Shown: positions 16,900 to 25,691 of the stretch, piece by piece
Layout of the letters: each line of letters begins with the position of its first letter
Numbering within the stretch: the stretch's first letter is position 1
From: DAOUBP01 sp034432655
GTDB lineage: Bacteria; Chloroflexota; Anaerolineae; CG2-30-64-16
Assembly: GCA_034432655.1 (NCBI GenBank)
Contig: DAOUBP010000053.1
Span: forward strand, 11,213-75,212
DNA: 64,000 nucleotides
Direction of reading: 5' to 3'
The notes under the pieces: generated by a model
The model's input: the letters and a program-made list of their open reading frames with translations, nothing else
What the model was told of the DNA's origin: nothing
Databases searched by the model: none
Program-made: the position numbers and the translations under genes

Positions 16900-18132
16900 A
16901 TGTCGGAAAGTTTGCTTGCATTCCTGGAACTTTTGACCGATGAGAGCCGGCCGGTGCGCTCGATGAACCTGGCCGAGCTCTCCGATTTGACGCGGGGCCA
17001 GCTCATCACGTTCCGCGCGGCCTGGGACGCGCTCAGCCCGTCCCGGCGCCTGGAACTGATCAGCCACATGGTGGAGCAAGCCGAAGCCAACATCCATCTC
17101 AACTTTCATGCCATCTTGCGCTCCTGCCTGCAGGACGCCGACGCGCGCGTGCGCCAACTGGCGATCGAGGGGCTGTGGGAGGACGAGAAGACCAACCTGA
17201 TCCAGCCACTGATTGACATGCTGCACGGTGATCCGGCGGTTGAGGTACGCGCGGCCGCGGCCATGTCGTTGGGGCGCTATGTCCTGTTGGGGGTCCTGGG
17301 CGAGATCGCCGAGGCGCCCGCGCAGCTCGCGGAGGCGGCGCTGCAGGCGGCCTGGAATCGCCTGAGCGAACCGGTGGAGGTGCGCCGCCGGGCGCTGGAG
17401 AGCCTGGCCTTCAGCACCAACCCGGCGCTGCGCCAGATGATCCGGGACGCGTACTATGACGAGGACGATTTGATGCGCCAGAGCGCGGTCTTCGCGATGG
17501 GGCGCAGCGCCGATGCCCGCTGGGCGCGCTACATCCTGGCCGAGCTGGATAGCCAGCAACCCGCCATGCGCTTCGAGTCCGCGGTGGCCGCGGGCGAGAT
17601 CGGGCTGCGCGAGGCTGTTCAGCAGTTGATCCGCAGGCTGGATGACCCCGACAGCGGTGTGCGCGAGGCGGCCGCCACAGCGCTGGGCAAGATCGGCGGG
17701 CCGGCCGCGCGCCGCGCGCTGGAAGCTTTGCTGGACAGCGCGGATGAGGCCCTGGCGGCCGCGGCCGAGGACGCGCTGGATGAACTGGCCTTCAACAGCC
17801 AGGAACTGCCAAACCTGATGATGGATTACAGCGCCGACGATCGCCGGCCGCGCATGCGGATCGTGAGCGACACAGACGAGGCCGAGGCCGAAGCGCTCGC
17901 CGACTGGGAAGAAGATGAAGGGCAGCCGGTTCCCCCCCGGCGCCGACACCCCCTGGACGCCTTTGCCGTGGATGAGCTGGCAGAGCTATACAACGATGAA
18001 TTGGACACCGATGACGGTGACCTGGAGGCCGGGGAAGCAGACGGTTCGGCCTGGGACGATGATGAATGGGACGACGAGGATTGGGAGGACGAGGACTGGG
18101 ACGATGACGATGACGACGAGGACTGGCGGTAA
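16900..18132 (+). CDS. HEAT-repeat protein with acidic C-terminal tail
   Basis: The 410-residue protein is made of alpha-helical HEAT/PBS-lyase-type repeats from about residue 50 to 300. Typical units are DADARVRQLAIEGLWE, DPAVEVRAAAAMSLGRY and DDPDSGVREAAATALGKIG. The tail from residue 325 is very rich in Asp/Glu with repeated Trp (DDDEWDDEDWEDEDW). HEAT scaffolds bind other proteins; the acidic tail could bind basic proteins or cations. It has no signal peptide, so it is probably cytoplasmic. Function unknown. Confidence 0.72.
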   Translation: MSESLLAFLELLTDESRPVRSMNLAELSDLTRGQLITFRAAWDALSPSRRLELISHMVEQAEANIHLNFHAILRSCLQDADARVRQLAIEGLWEDEKTNLIQPLIDMLHGDPAVEVRAAAAMSLGRYVLLGVLGEIAEAPAQLAEAALQAAWNRLSEPVEVRRRALESLAFSTNPALRQMIRDAYYDEDDLMRQSAVFAMGRSADARWARYILAELDSQQPAMRFESAVAAGEIGLREAVQQLIRRLDDPDSGVREAAATALGKIGGPAARRALEALLDSADEALAAAAEDALDELAFNSQELPNLMMDYSADDRRPRMRIVSDTDEAEAEALADWEEDEGQPVPPRRRHPLDAFAVDELAELYNDELDTDDGDLEAGEADGSAWDDDEWDDEDWEDEDWDDDDDDEDWR

Positions 18133-18180
18133 CTGATCTGCACCGGGCACTGACATCAGCTTTCTTACGAGCAGCACCGG

Positions 18181-19086
18181 ATGTTTTTCAGCATTTTCAA
18201 CGCAGTCTTGCTGCCGTTGGTGATCATCGCCAGCCTGGCCTTCATGCTGGCGCGTTTCACGGGGGTCAGCCCGAAGCCCCTTTCCAGGGCGGCGTTCTAC
18301 TTGTTCAACCCGTCCCTGGCCTTTGTATCGTTCGCCAGCACCGCTCTGGCGCCCCAACTGCTGGGCCGCCTGATGCTGTTGAAGCTGCTCGTCTTCCTGG
18401 TGATGTTGCCGCTGGCCAGTTTCACCGCCAGGAAGCTCAAGTTGCCGGCGGCTGCCAGCAGCGCGTTTGTGCTCTCGGTGATGCTGGCCAATTCGGGCAA
18501 CTACGGCCTGTCGGTGACCGAATATGCTTTCGGCAAAGAGGGGCTGGCTCTGGCGGTGATCTGCTATGTGACCGATAACATGCTGGCCAATTCGGCCGGT
18601 GTTTACATCGCCGCGCGCGGCCGTGCCAGCATCGGCCAGGCGCTCAAACAGATGTTGCAGAACCCGGCCCTTTACACCGTCGTGCTGGGCATTGCGACGC
18701 ACCAGCTCGGCTGGCAGGTGCCCCTCCCCCTCTGGCGGGCGGCAGAATCGCTCAGCCGGGCGGCTGTGCCCACCATGTTGACAGTGCTGGGGATGCAACT
18801 GGCACAGCTGCCGTCGGTGCGCAATCACTGGCAGGCGGTCGGCCTGGCGTCGGTGCTGCGCCTCATCGTCGCGCCGGGCGTGGCAGCGCTCCTGGTGATC
18901 CCACTGGGCCTGACCGGCCTGGCGCGGCAGGTAGCCATCCTGGAGACGGCTGTGCCCACCGCAGTGATCACCAGCATCATCGCCAGCCAATACGAATCCG
19001 AACCGGCCTTCGTAGCCAGCGCAGTGCTGATCTCCTCGCTGGCCAGCCTGCTGACAGTAACGGCCCTTTTGACCTGGATTACATGA
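18181..19086 (+). CDS. AEC-family permease (auxin efflux carrier-like)
   Basis: Membrane protein of 301 residues with about ten hydrophobic segments in two five-helix halves. It resembles bacterial AEC transporters (malate/malonate-type carriers): NPSLAFVSFAS in the first half, SVMLANSGNYGLSVTEYAFG at the crossover and ETAVPTAVITSIIASQY in the second half. The substrate cannot be predicted. Its stop is one base before the next start codon, so it is coupled to the TPR gene. Confidence 0.83.
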   Translation: MFFSIFNAVLLPLVIIASLAFMLARFTGVSPKPLSRAAFYLFNPSLAFVSFASTALAPQLLGRLMLLKLLVFLVMLPLASFTARKLKLPAAASSAFVLSVMLANSGNYGLSVTEYAFGKEGLALAVICYVTDNMLANSAGVYIAARGRASIGQALKQMLQNPALYTVVLGIATHQLGWQVPLPLWRAAESLSRAAVPTMLTVLGMQLAQLPSVRNHWQAVGLASVLRLIVAPGVAALLVIPLGLTGLARQVAILETAVPTAVITSIIASQYESEPAFVASAVLISSLASLLTVTALLTWIT

Positions 19087-19087
19087 C

Positions 19088-19672
19088 ATGAGCAAACGAC
19101 GCGGTCCGCAAATGCCCAAGTCTGCCTCAGATCCGACGCCGGCTGAGCGCCGGACACCGACCGATGTCGCCGAGCGTGTGCGCCGCCTGGTGAGCGAGGG
19201 CGCGCGCCTGCTGGCAGCCAGGCGCCCGGGTGAGGCGCTCCCCTTGCTGGCCGAAGCGTGGGAGTTGGACCCGCACAACGCGGCCACGGCTATCAACCTG
19301 GGGGGCGCCTACATCTTGCAGGGCAAGTACAGGCGGGCGGTTCCCGTGTTGGAGGAGGCGGCCAGGCTGGAGCCGGACAACCCCATGGTGTGGACTAACC
19401 TGGCCGCCGCGTATCTGGGCCGGCTGTCATTGTCCTCGCCGGAACAACAGGAGCAGGCCATCGCCGCCTATGAGCGGGTGCTGACCCTGGATCCGCGCAC
19501 TCCCCATGTGCACTACAACCTGGGGCTGATCTACCTGGAGCGTCGGGACCTGGCGCGCGCCGCCGCGTGCTTCCACGAGGCCCTGCTGACTGACCCGGCC
19601 GACCGCGATGCGCAGTTCTGGCTGGACAAGATCGCACGGGGCGACCTGGACGCGCCGGAGAAGGTGGGTTAA
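19088..19672 (+). CDS. TPR-repeat protein
   Basis: This 194-residue protein consists largely of tetratricopeptide repeats between about residues 40 and 185 (NAATAINLGGAYILQGKY, NPMVWTNLAAAYLGRL, TPHVHYNLGLIYLERRDL). No signal peptide is evident; the N-terminus is basic. It is probably a cytoplasmic scaffold working with the FecR-domain protein five bases downstream, but there is no direct evidence for the partner. Confidence 0.78.
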   Translation: MSKRRGPQMPKSASDPTPAERRTPTDVAERVRRLVSEGARLLAARRPGEALPLLAEAWELDPHNAATAINLGGAYILQGKYRRAVPVLEEAARLEPDNPMVWTNLAAAYLGRLSLSSPEQQEQAIAAYERVLTLDPRTPHVHYNLGLIYLERRDLARAAACFHEALLTDPADRDAQFWLDKIARGDLDAPEKVG

Positions 19673-19677
19673 ACCCC

Positions 19678-20904
19678 ATGATGATGTGGCGTCAGAATCC
19701 CACCCGGGTTGCCTGGGCCGTCCTGCTGACCAGTTTCTTGCTTTGTTGCTTGTTGGCGGTCGGGGTGCCGCTGGGCACGCGCAGTTTCTTCCTCCACGCC
19801 ACGCGCAGCAAGACCGCTTTTGTCGAGTCCACCCAGGGCACCATCCAGCTCTGGCAGCCAGACGCGACGGACCCACGCGCGGTGACAGAGCGCCGTCCGG
19901 TGGTCGAGCGCAGCCGCCTGATGACCGATGCGACGGCGAAGGGGGTGTTGACACTGGCCGCGGATGAGACGGGCGGCCGCGTGGTGGTCACTCTGCAACT
20001 TTCGCCCGGGACTGCCATCAGCCTGGATCGCGCGCGCTCTCCTCGCTTCGCGGTGAGCCCGGATCCCCATCAGGTGAAACTGACGCTCCAGGAAGGACGT
20101 CTTTTCATCACCGCCCAACGCCCCGAGGACCGTGACCTGTCCCTGGAGGTCTCCACGCCCCACGCCTTGATCACCCTGGGCAACGGCACTTTCGACTTGA
20201 TCGTGGACAAGAGCCAGACTCAGGTGCGGGTGCGTTCGGGGGCTGCCCAGGTAGCAGCGGCCGGCCAGGCGGTCAATGCCGGCGCCGGTCAGCGGGTCAA
20301 CGTGGCTGCCGGTTTGCGGCCGGCCTTGCCGGTGCCGGACACCGTGAACCTGGTGTTGAACGGAGCCTTTGAGACCGACCTGGCGCCGCTATGGGAGGTC
20401 TACACCGAGGTCAAGCCAGGGCATCAGCCCGGGCAGGCCACCCTGGTGGAGGACGAACGCCGTCGAGCTGTTCGCTTCAGCCGGCGCGAGGAGGACGGCG
20501 TGCCGAACCGGGTTGGCATCACACAGCAGGTGAATCGTGATGTTCAGAATTACGATTCGCTGACCCTGGAGCTGGATTTGAAGATCCGCTACCAGAGCGT
20601 GCCCGGCGGCGGTGAACGGGCCTCCGAGTACCCGGTGATGATTGACCTGTTCTACACCGATATCTACGGGAAAGACTTGCACTGGTATCAGGGCTTCTAC
20701 AGCCCCTACCAAAACCTGCCCCCCAACTATCTCCCGCCCACCGGCGAGACGGTCCCCCTGGGGGTCTGGTATACCTACGAGTCGCCCAACCTCTTCGAGC
20801 TGCTCAGTGCCACGCGACCGGCGCAGATCAACAGCATCAGCATCTACGCGACCGGCCATGACTACGAGAGTTATGTCGCCAATATCGCCCTGACGGTGCG
20901 CTGA
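19678..20904 (+). CDS. FecR-domain membrane-anchored protein
   Basis: The 408-residue protein has one N-terminal membrane helix (about 9-33), then an extracytoplasmic FecR-type beta domain (about 45-210: TQGTIQLWQ, LSLEVSTPHALITLGNGTFD, VRVRSGAAQVAAAGQAVNAGAGQ). A C-terminal beta-sandwich-like domain follows (about 225-408) that resembles carbohydrate-binding folds (NLVLNGAFETDLAPLWEVY). In Gram-negatives FecR relays signals to sigma factors; here no sigma factor is adjacent, so an envelope-sensing or assembly role is only inferred. It is tightly spaced with the TPR gene and a glycosyltransferase. Confidence 0.75.
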   Translation: MMMWRQNPTRVAWAVLLTSFLLCCLLAVGVPLGTRSFFLHATRSKTAFVESTQGTIQLWQPDATDPRAVTERRPVVERSRLMTDATAKGVLTLAADETGGRVVVTLQLSPGTAISLDRARSPRFAVSPDPHQVKLTLQEGRLFITAQRPEDRDLSLEVSTPHALITLGNGTFDLIVDKSQTQVRVRSGAAQVAAAGQAVNAGAGQRVNVAAGLRPALPVPDTVNLVLNGAFETDLAPLWEVYTEVKPGHQPGQATLVEDERRRAVRFSRREEDGVPNRVGITQQVNRDVQNYDSLTLELDLKIRYQSVPGGGERASEYPVMIDLFYTDIYGKDLHWYQGFYSPYQNLPPNYLPPTGETVPLGVWYTYESPNLFELLSATRPAQINSISIYATGHDYESYVANIALTVR

Positions 20905-20910
20905 ACCGCG

Positions 20911-22803
20911 ATGGACGGGCCCTCTTTATTTTCAGGACAGATGCCACATGCGGCGCTGGCGGCACCGGTGCGAAGCCTCCCTGTGGGACAACAGATGAGG
21001 ATGCCCACCGGACTCAAGACTGTGCGCAGCCCCCTTTCAGGGTCGGGTGTTTTCTCCCATCACGCGGCCGACCGGCTAACCAGAAAGAAAACTGGCGCAC
21101 AACCTCGAGCCCAGGTCGGCGGTCGGCTATCTTTTATACAGCGGCTGAAGCCTGTCTGGCCATTACTCCTGGCGTTGCTCGTGTTCCTGAGCCTGAGCGC
21201 CTATCAGCTTCACTTGCCGGGCCTGCACTACGACGAAGCGAAAGAGGCCGGCTTGAACGCCATGCAGTTGCTGCTGGGCCAGCCGGTGACCGCGTTTCGC
21301 GACGCGACCGTCCAGATCGGCCCCTGGCGCGTCCCCCTGATGGTACAGGATTATATCGGGGCGTTGAATGTGGCCCTGGCTATCCCCTTCCTGGCGGTCG
21401 GCGGGATCAACCCCGTCGCATTGCGCTGGTTGCCCCTGACCATCGCCGCGTTGACACTGATCTGCACCTGGCAGGTGGCCCGCCGGCTGGGCAGCAGGGC
21501 CGCCGCCAGCGCAGCCGTCTGGTTGCTGGCGGTCAATCCTTCTTTTGTCTTCTGGAGCCGACAGGGAATCTTCGTGACCAATTTGACCGCCTTGTTGTTC
21601 CTGGCAAGCCTGTGGACGGGGCTGCGTTGGTGGGAGGCGCGCCGGCCGCGCGACTTGTGGCTGACGGCATTCCTGTGGGGCTTGGGGATCTACGCCAAAC
21701 TGCTGTTCGTTTGGGCCATCGGCGCCATGATCCTGGTCGCCGTTGGGGCGTGGTTATTGGGGGCGGGAAGCTGGAAGGGGAATCCCCGGGGCACACCTCG
21801 CTCAAGCCTGACTGCGATCTTAGCTATCGCCTCAGCCCTCTTCCTGCTTCCGCTGACGCCTCTGATCCTGTTCAACCTGCGCACCGGTGGCACCCTGGCC
21901 TCGGTGTTCGGCAACCTGGGCCGCTCGTATTACGGCGTGGACAACAGCGCCTATCTGGCCAATTTGGGCACGCGGCTCACTCAGGTGGGCTCACTGCTCC
22001 GGGGGGATCACTTCTGGTATCTCGGCGAGCGCTACGCAAACCCGTGGGCCGTCTGGCTGGCGATTGCGCTGTTGGTGCTGGGCTTGCTGGCCTGGGCCGG
22101 GATGCGGGTTCCTGGGCGGCACGTCCTCCCTGCTTTTGTGCTCTCCCTGGCCTTGTTGGCGTTCATGGTGGCGCAAAGCGCGTTCACCGTCAGCGACCTG
22201 TTCATCACCCACTACGCGATCCTGTTGCCGCTGGTGCCGTTGACGGCCGGTCTGGCGTTCGGCGCGGCGTGGCAAAACCTTGGTAGTGCCGACTTCAGCC
22301 GGCAGGTGGAACGGCTAAAGCCGTTCCTACCGGGTTTGGCGTTGCTCGTCGTGCTCGCATGGGCCGGATCCGACGCGTGGACGACCCTCCGCTATCATCG
22401 CATCCTTAGCATCACCGGCGGTTACGGCGCGCATTCAGAGGCCATCGGCCGGCTGGCCGGGTATCTGGCTGAAAAGGGCTACACCGCACCGGTCATGCTG
22501 GACTGGGGCATAGATGCGCCGGTGCGTTTTCTCACGGCCGGCCGCGTAAACCCCATCGAGGTCTTCGGCTACGACCGCCTGGATGCGCCTGATCCCGGTT
22601 TCGCCGACCGGATCGCACCCTGGCTGGCCGATAACAACACCGTCTTTGTGGGTCCGGCGCCGGAGAGGGCTGTCTTTCGCGGCCGGGTAGAGGCGATGGC
22701 GGCCCTCGCCAGCCAACACAACCGCCTTTGGCTGCAAGAGGCCTGGTTCATGCAGCGGAGCGGAGAGGTGTTGTTCATCATCTACCGCTCCATCCCTCAG
22801 TGA
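20911..22803 (+). CDS. GT39/ArnT-like membrane glycosyltransferase
   Basis: Polytopic protein of 630 residues resembling family GT39/PMT enzymes that transfer sugars from polyprenyl carriers outside the membrane. The first membrane segment (about residues 84-103) is followed by LHYDEAKEAG with the conserved acidic catalytic motif, and about ten more hydrophobic segments precede a soluble C-terminus (about 500-630). The first 80 residues are not membrane and look atypical, so the true start may be the in-frame ATG at 20995. It may modify envelope proteins or polymers from the neighbouring genes; donor and acceptor are unknown. Confidence 0.78.
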   Translation: MDGPSLFSGQMPHAALAAPVRSLPVGQQMRMPTGLKTVRSPLSGSGVFSHHAADRLTRKKTGAQPRAQVGGRLSFIQRLKPVWPLLLALLVFLSLSAYQLHLPGLHYDEAKEAGLNAMQLLLGQPVTAFRDATVQIGPWRVPLMVQDYIGALNVALAIPFLAVGGINPVALRWLPLTIAALTLICTWQVARRLGSRAAASAAVWLLAVNPSFVFWSRQGIFVTNLTALLFLASLWTGLRWWEARRPRDLWLTAFLWGLGIYAKLLFVWAIGAMILVAVGAWLLGAGSWKGNPRGTPRSSLTAILAIASALFLLPLTPLILFNLRTGGTLASVFGNLGRSYYGVDNSAYLANLGTRLTQVGSLLRGDHFWYLGERYANPWAVWLAIALLVLGLLAWAGMRVPGRHVLPAFVLSLALLAFMVAQSAFTVSDLFITHYAILLPLVPLTAGLAFGAAWQNLGSADFSRQVERLKPFLPGLALLVVLAWAGSDAWTTLRYHRILSITGGYGAHSEAIGRLAGYLAEKGYTAPVMLDWGIDAPVRFLTAGRVNPIEVFGYDRLDAPDPGFADRIAPWLADNNTVFVGPAPERAVFRGRVEAMAALASQHNRLWLQEAWFMQRSGEVLFIIYRSIPQ

Positions 22804-22808
22804 TACGA

Positions 22809-23996
22809 TCACGCCAACCGGCGGGCTGCCCGCCAGAGGATGAATGCCGCCAGGGCAGCCGCGGCCGCCGAGGTCCACGCGTTGAGGGACAGGCCGCCGG
22901 CCTCCCACAGGCGCGGCCCTGTCTGTGACGCAAAGACGCGGCCCAACGACATCACCCCCGCACTGAATGCCATCAACATGGCCCTGGCGTTGGGGGCGAG
23001 CTCCGAGAGCAAGGGCAACAGGCTCACCAGGCTGAACTCGAACGACAGAAACACCAGCACCATCCCGGCCAGCGCAGCCCCCAGCGTTCCCGCCAGGCGC
23101 GGCAGCAGCAAGTAAGCCACCATGTTCAACACCAGGCCGGCCAGCACCGCCCGTCGTTTGCCCAGCCGGTCCACAAAACCGGCCGACGCCAGCTCTCCGG
23201 TCAGCTCGGCCAGGCTGATGCCTATTGACGCCACACCCAGGGCGGTAACGGACAGGTTGAAGTCCTGCTCCATCCACGCGCCGTAGACGATAAACACGTT
23301 CTCGTTGGCGGCTACCAACAGGAAAGGGATGCTCAGGATCATGGCAATGCGGAGCAGACGGCCCCGGTTGTGGGATAAAGTGGCCAGGCTCAGGCGCGCG
23401 GGCCTCAGAGCTGGCTGAGGGCTGCCACAGCGGGGGCAAAGGCGCCACAGCGCGGCCAGGCCAAGCGCAGCCAACCCGGCCAGGATGCCAAACGGCGCGC
23501 GCCAGCCCGCGGCCGCAATGATGAAGCCGGCTGCCGGCACCCCGATGAACCACGACATGGACCAGGGCAGCTCAAGGATGCCCATGACGCGGCCGCGACG
23601 TTCGTAGGGCACGGTGTTGCCCACATAGGCCTGCATGGCCGGGTCGAAGCTGGCTTTGCTGAAACCCAGCAGCGCGAACCCGATCAAAGCCCAGCCAAAA
23701 GCCGGCGATGCGACGATCAGGAGCCCGCCTGCCACCATGGCGGTCAGCCCCACCAGCATCATCCGGCGCTGCCCATACCGGTCGGCCAGGAAGCCGTACA
23801 GCGGCCCCACTGCGCTGATCAGCCCGCGCACGGCAAACAGCAGGCTGGCGGTCTCCAGCGACACGCCCAGCCCACGGCTGATGGCCGGCAGGAAGGGATA
23901 GACGATGCGCATGGGGATGTTGATCACCGTGCGGGCAAGCAACATCACGGCCAGGGTACGCGGAGCGTCGGCGCGATCAGGCGGGTGAGCGGACAA
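22809..23996 (-). CDS. major facilitator superfamily transporter
   Basis: A protein of 395 residues with twelve predicted membrane segments and the MFS loop motif GFLADRYGQRRMMLVGL after segment two, plus a weaker repeat DRLGKRRAVLAG in the second half. Probable exporter of small molecules; substrate unknown. The start is a TTG at 23996 with GAGG seven bases upstream. It is convergent with the glycosyltransferase gene, five bases apart, and divergent from the DUF3048 gene, with a palindromic repeat in between. Confidence 0.87.
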   Translation of the reverse strand: MSAHPPDRADAPRTLAVMLLARTVINIPMRIVYPFLPAISRGLGVSLETASLLFAVRGLISAVGPLYGFLADRYGQRRMMLVGLTAMVAGGLLIVASPAFGWALIGFALLGFSKASFDPAMQAYVGNTVPYERRGRVMGILELPWSMSWFIGVPAAGFIIAAAGWRAPFGILAGLAALGLAALWRLCPRCGSPQPALRPARLSLATLSHNRGRLLRIAMILSIPFLLVAANENVFIVYGAWMEQDFNLSVTALGVASIGISLAELTGELASAGFVDRLGKRRAVLAGLVLNMVAYLLLPRLAGTLGAALAGMVLVFLSFEFSLVSLLPLLSELAPNARAMLMAFSAGVMSLGRVFASQTGPRLWEAGGLSLNAWTSAAAAALAAFILWRAARRLA

Positions 23997-24010
23997 CGAA
24001 TACCTCAGAG

Positions 24011-24045
24011 ACTGTAAGGCAACTCCTGCGGAGTTGCCTTACAGT
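24011..24045. repeat. perfect palindromic repeat, copy 1 of a small family
   Basis: ACTGTAAGGCAACTCC and GGAGTTGCCTTACAGT are exact 16-base inverted arms around TGC. Related copies with core CAACTCCTG lie at 33135-33163 and 48097-48125, all between genes. It behaves like a REP-type dispersed palindrome. Confidence 0.75.
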
Positions 24046-24073
24046 ATACCGGCAGCGATGCCAGGGCGGCAAA

Positions 24074-24103
24074 TTCCTGCTGCACGGCCGATTTGTGTAT
24101 AAT
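24074..24103 (+). promoter_or_regulatory. promoter candidate for the DUF3048 lipoprotein gene
   Basis: A perfect TATAAT lies at 24098-24103. The -35 element is poor: TTCCTG at 24074-24079 with an 18-base spacer. The distance to the GTG start is about 60 bases. Confidence 0.4.
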
Positions 24104-24164
24104 GTGATCGCCGGCCCGCACGTGCAGAGCCGGCATTATGCTCATTTTGTGGAGGATTCGGCAC

Positions 24165-25502
24165 GTGAAGCATTCTGTTCGTCTTTATGGTGTCCTGGCC
24201 GGCGTCCTTGTGGTCACCGCGCTTCTGCTCGGTGTGTTGGCGGGTTGTAACAGCGCCCCGCAAGCAACGCCGACGCCCACCAAGACACCTCGTCTTGAGA
24301 ACAACGGCCCTGTGACCCAGCCGACGCTCTCGCAGGCCACTCAGGGCCCACAGCCCACCGTCGGCGCGATGGTCACACCCTTGCCGACAGCGGCGCCGGC
24401 TTCAACACCGGAGCCGGCCACCCCGACCCCTGAACCGCCCACCGCTACCCTTGAGCCGACCGCGACCCCTGAGCCGACCGCGACCGTGGCGGCCGCTAAT
24501 CCGCCGGCGCCGGTGCCCGGCGGCGCGCTGGGCCCTGCCCCGACGCGCGCGGCGGGGGTGTCCATCTTCACCGGCCTGCAGCCGGCCGACCCAGGCGTGT
24601 TGAACCGCCGGCCGTTGGCCATCAAGATCACCAACGATGCAGACGCCCAGAAGAAACAGAGCGACCTGAACAAGGCCGACGTGATCGTTGAGAGCCGGGT
24701 GGAGTACAGCGAGACGCGTTTTACAGCCATTTACCAGAGCCAGGATGCGCCGCGCGTGGGGCCGATCCGCAGTGCCCGCCTGATTGACATCGAGCTGCCG
24801 GTAATTTTCGACGCCATCCTGGCCTTTTCGGGCGGCGTAGAGCCGGTACGCCAGCTGTTGTACAACTCCGACATCGGCGACCACATCCTGGAGCAGGCGC
24901 GCAACGGTTCATCTTTCTTTCGGGATATGAGCGTGGGCGGGTTGAGCTGGAACACGCTGTTCGCCAACACGGCCACCCTGTGGAACACCAGCACCCAGCG
25001 CGGCTGGAACGTCCCTCCGCAGCCGTCAGCCGCCTGGGGCTTCGCCGAGACCCCGCCTGCGGGCGGCGCCAGCGCCAGCCGGGTTGATCTGCCGTATCCT
25101 CGCTTTCGGGTGGCGTGGAGCTACAACCCCGCCACCGGCCGTTGGCTGCGTTGGAGCGGGGGCGAGCCACACATTGATCACACCGATGGCCAGCAGGTGT
25201 CGGCCGCCAATGTCGTGGTCCTGGGCGCCAACCATGTGGTGACCCTCATCGTGGAGGACGGCACCGAGCGACGGCTGGTCAACGGCGTGTGTATCAACTG
25301 CTCCATCGAGATCCAACTGTGGGGCGAAGGGCCGCTGAAGATCTTCCGGGACGGCAGGGTTTACGAGGGGAAGTGGGTGCGGCCGGAGCGCCATGCGGCG
25401 TTTCGGTTTGTGGATGCTCAGGGCCGCGATATCCCGTTGAAGCCGGGCAACAGCTGGTGGCAGGTGGTGCCGTTGGAAATGAAAGTGACGGTGACCCCGT
25501 GA
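24165..25502 (+). CDS. DUF3048 (YerB-type) lipoprotein
   Basis: A protein of 445 residues. It has a lipoprotein signal peptide ending VLAGC, a long Thr/Pro/Glu-rich wall-spanning linker to about residue 120, then a DUF3048 domain in two parts (RPLAIKITNDADAQKKQSDL; RVGPIRSARLIDIELPVIFD; RDIPLKPGNSWWQVVP at the end). YerB-like proteins are secreted and of unknown function. The start is the GTG at 24165 with GGAGG nine bases upstream; an ATG 27 bases earlier would put the ribosome-binding site inside the gene. Confidence 0.83.
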   Translation: MKHSVRLYGVLAGVLVVTALLLGVLAGCNSAPQATPTPTKTPRLENNGPVTQPTLSQATQGPQPTVGAMVTPLPTAAPASTPEPATPTPEPPTATLEPTATPEPTATVAAANPPAPVPGGALGPAPTRAAGVSIFTGLQPADPGVLNRRPLAIKITNDADAQKKQSDLNKADVIVESRVEYSETRFTAIYQSQDAPRVGPIRSARLIDIELPVIFDAILAFSGGVEPVRQLLYNSDIGDHILEQARNGSSFFRDMSVGGLSWNTLFANTATLWNTSTQRGWNVPPQPSAAWGFAETPPAGGASASRVDLPYPRFRVAWSYNPATGRWLRWSGGEPHIDHTDGQQVSAANVVVLGANHVVTLIVEDGTERRLVNGVCINCSIEIQLWGEGPLKIFRDGRVYEGKWVRPERHAAFRFVDAQGRDIPLKPGNSWWQVVPLEMKVTVTP

Positions 25503-25644
25503 CGCGGCATTTAATAATCAAACCCTAAACTGACTCTCATGTGGGTTTAATCTGATTTTGCGATAGTATAGACACTTCGGGTGTGGGTCCGGGACAGCCC
25601 AAACCCGTGAATGGTTCCTCCTCCATAAACCTATATGCGGTCTG

Positions 25645-25682
25645 AGCACGAATCCCTGGTGGGTGGGCCAGGGATTCGTGCT
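25645..25682. terminator. perfect 15-bp hairpin between convergent genes
   Basis: Arms AGCACGAATCCCTGG (25645-25659) and CCAGGGATTCGTGCT (25668-25682) with an 8-nt loop lie between the DUF3048 gene and the lytic transglycosylase gene. Only a short TTAA follows on the plus strand, so it may act as a bidirectional terminator or a transcript end barrier. Confidence 0.6.
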
Positions 25683-25691
25683 TTAAGACGG

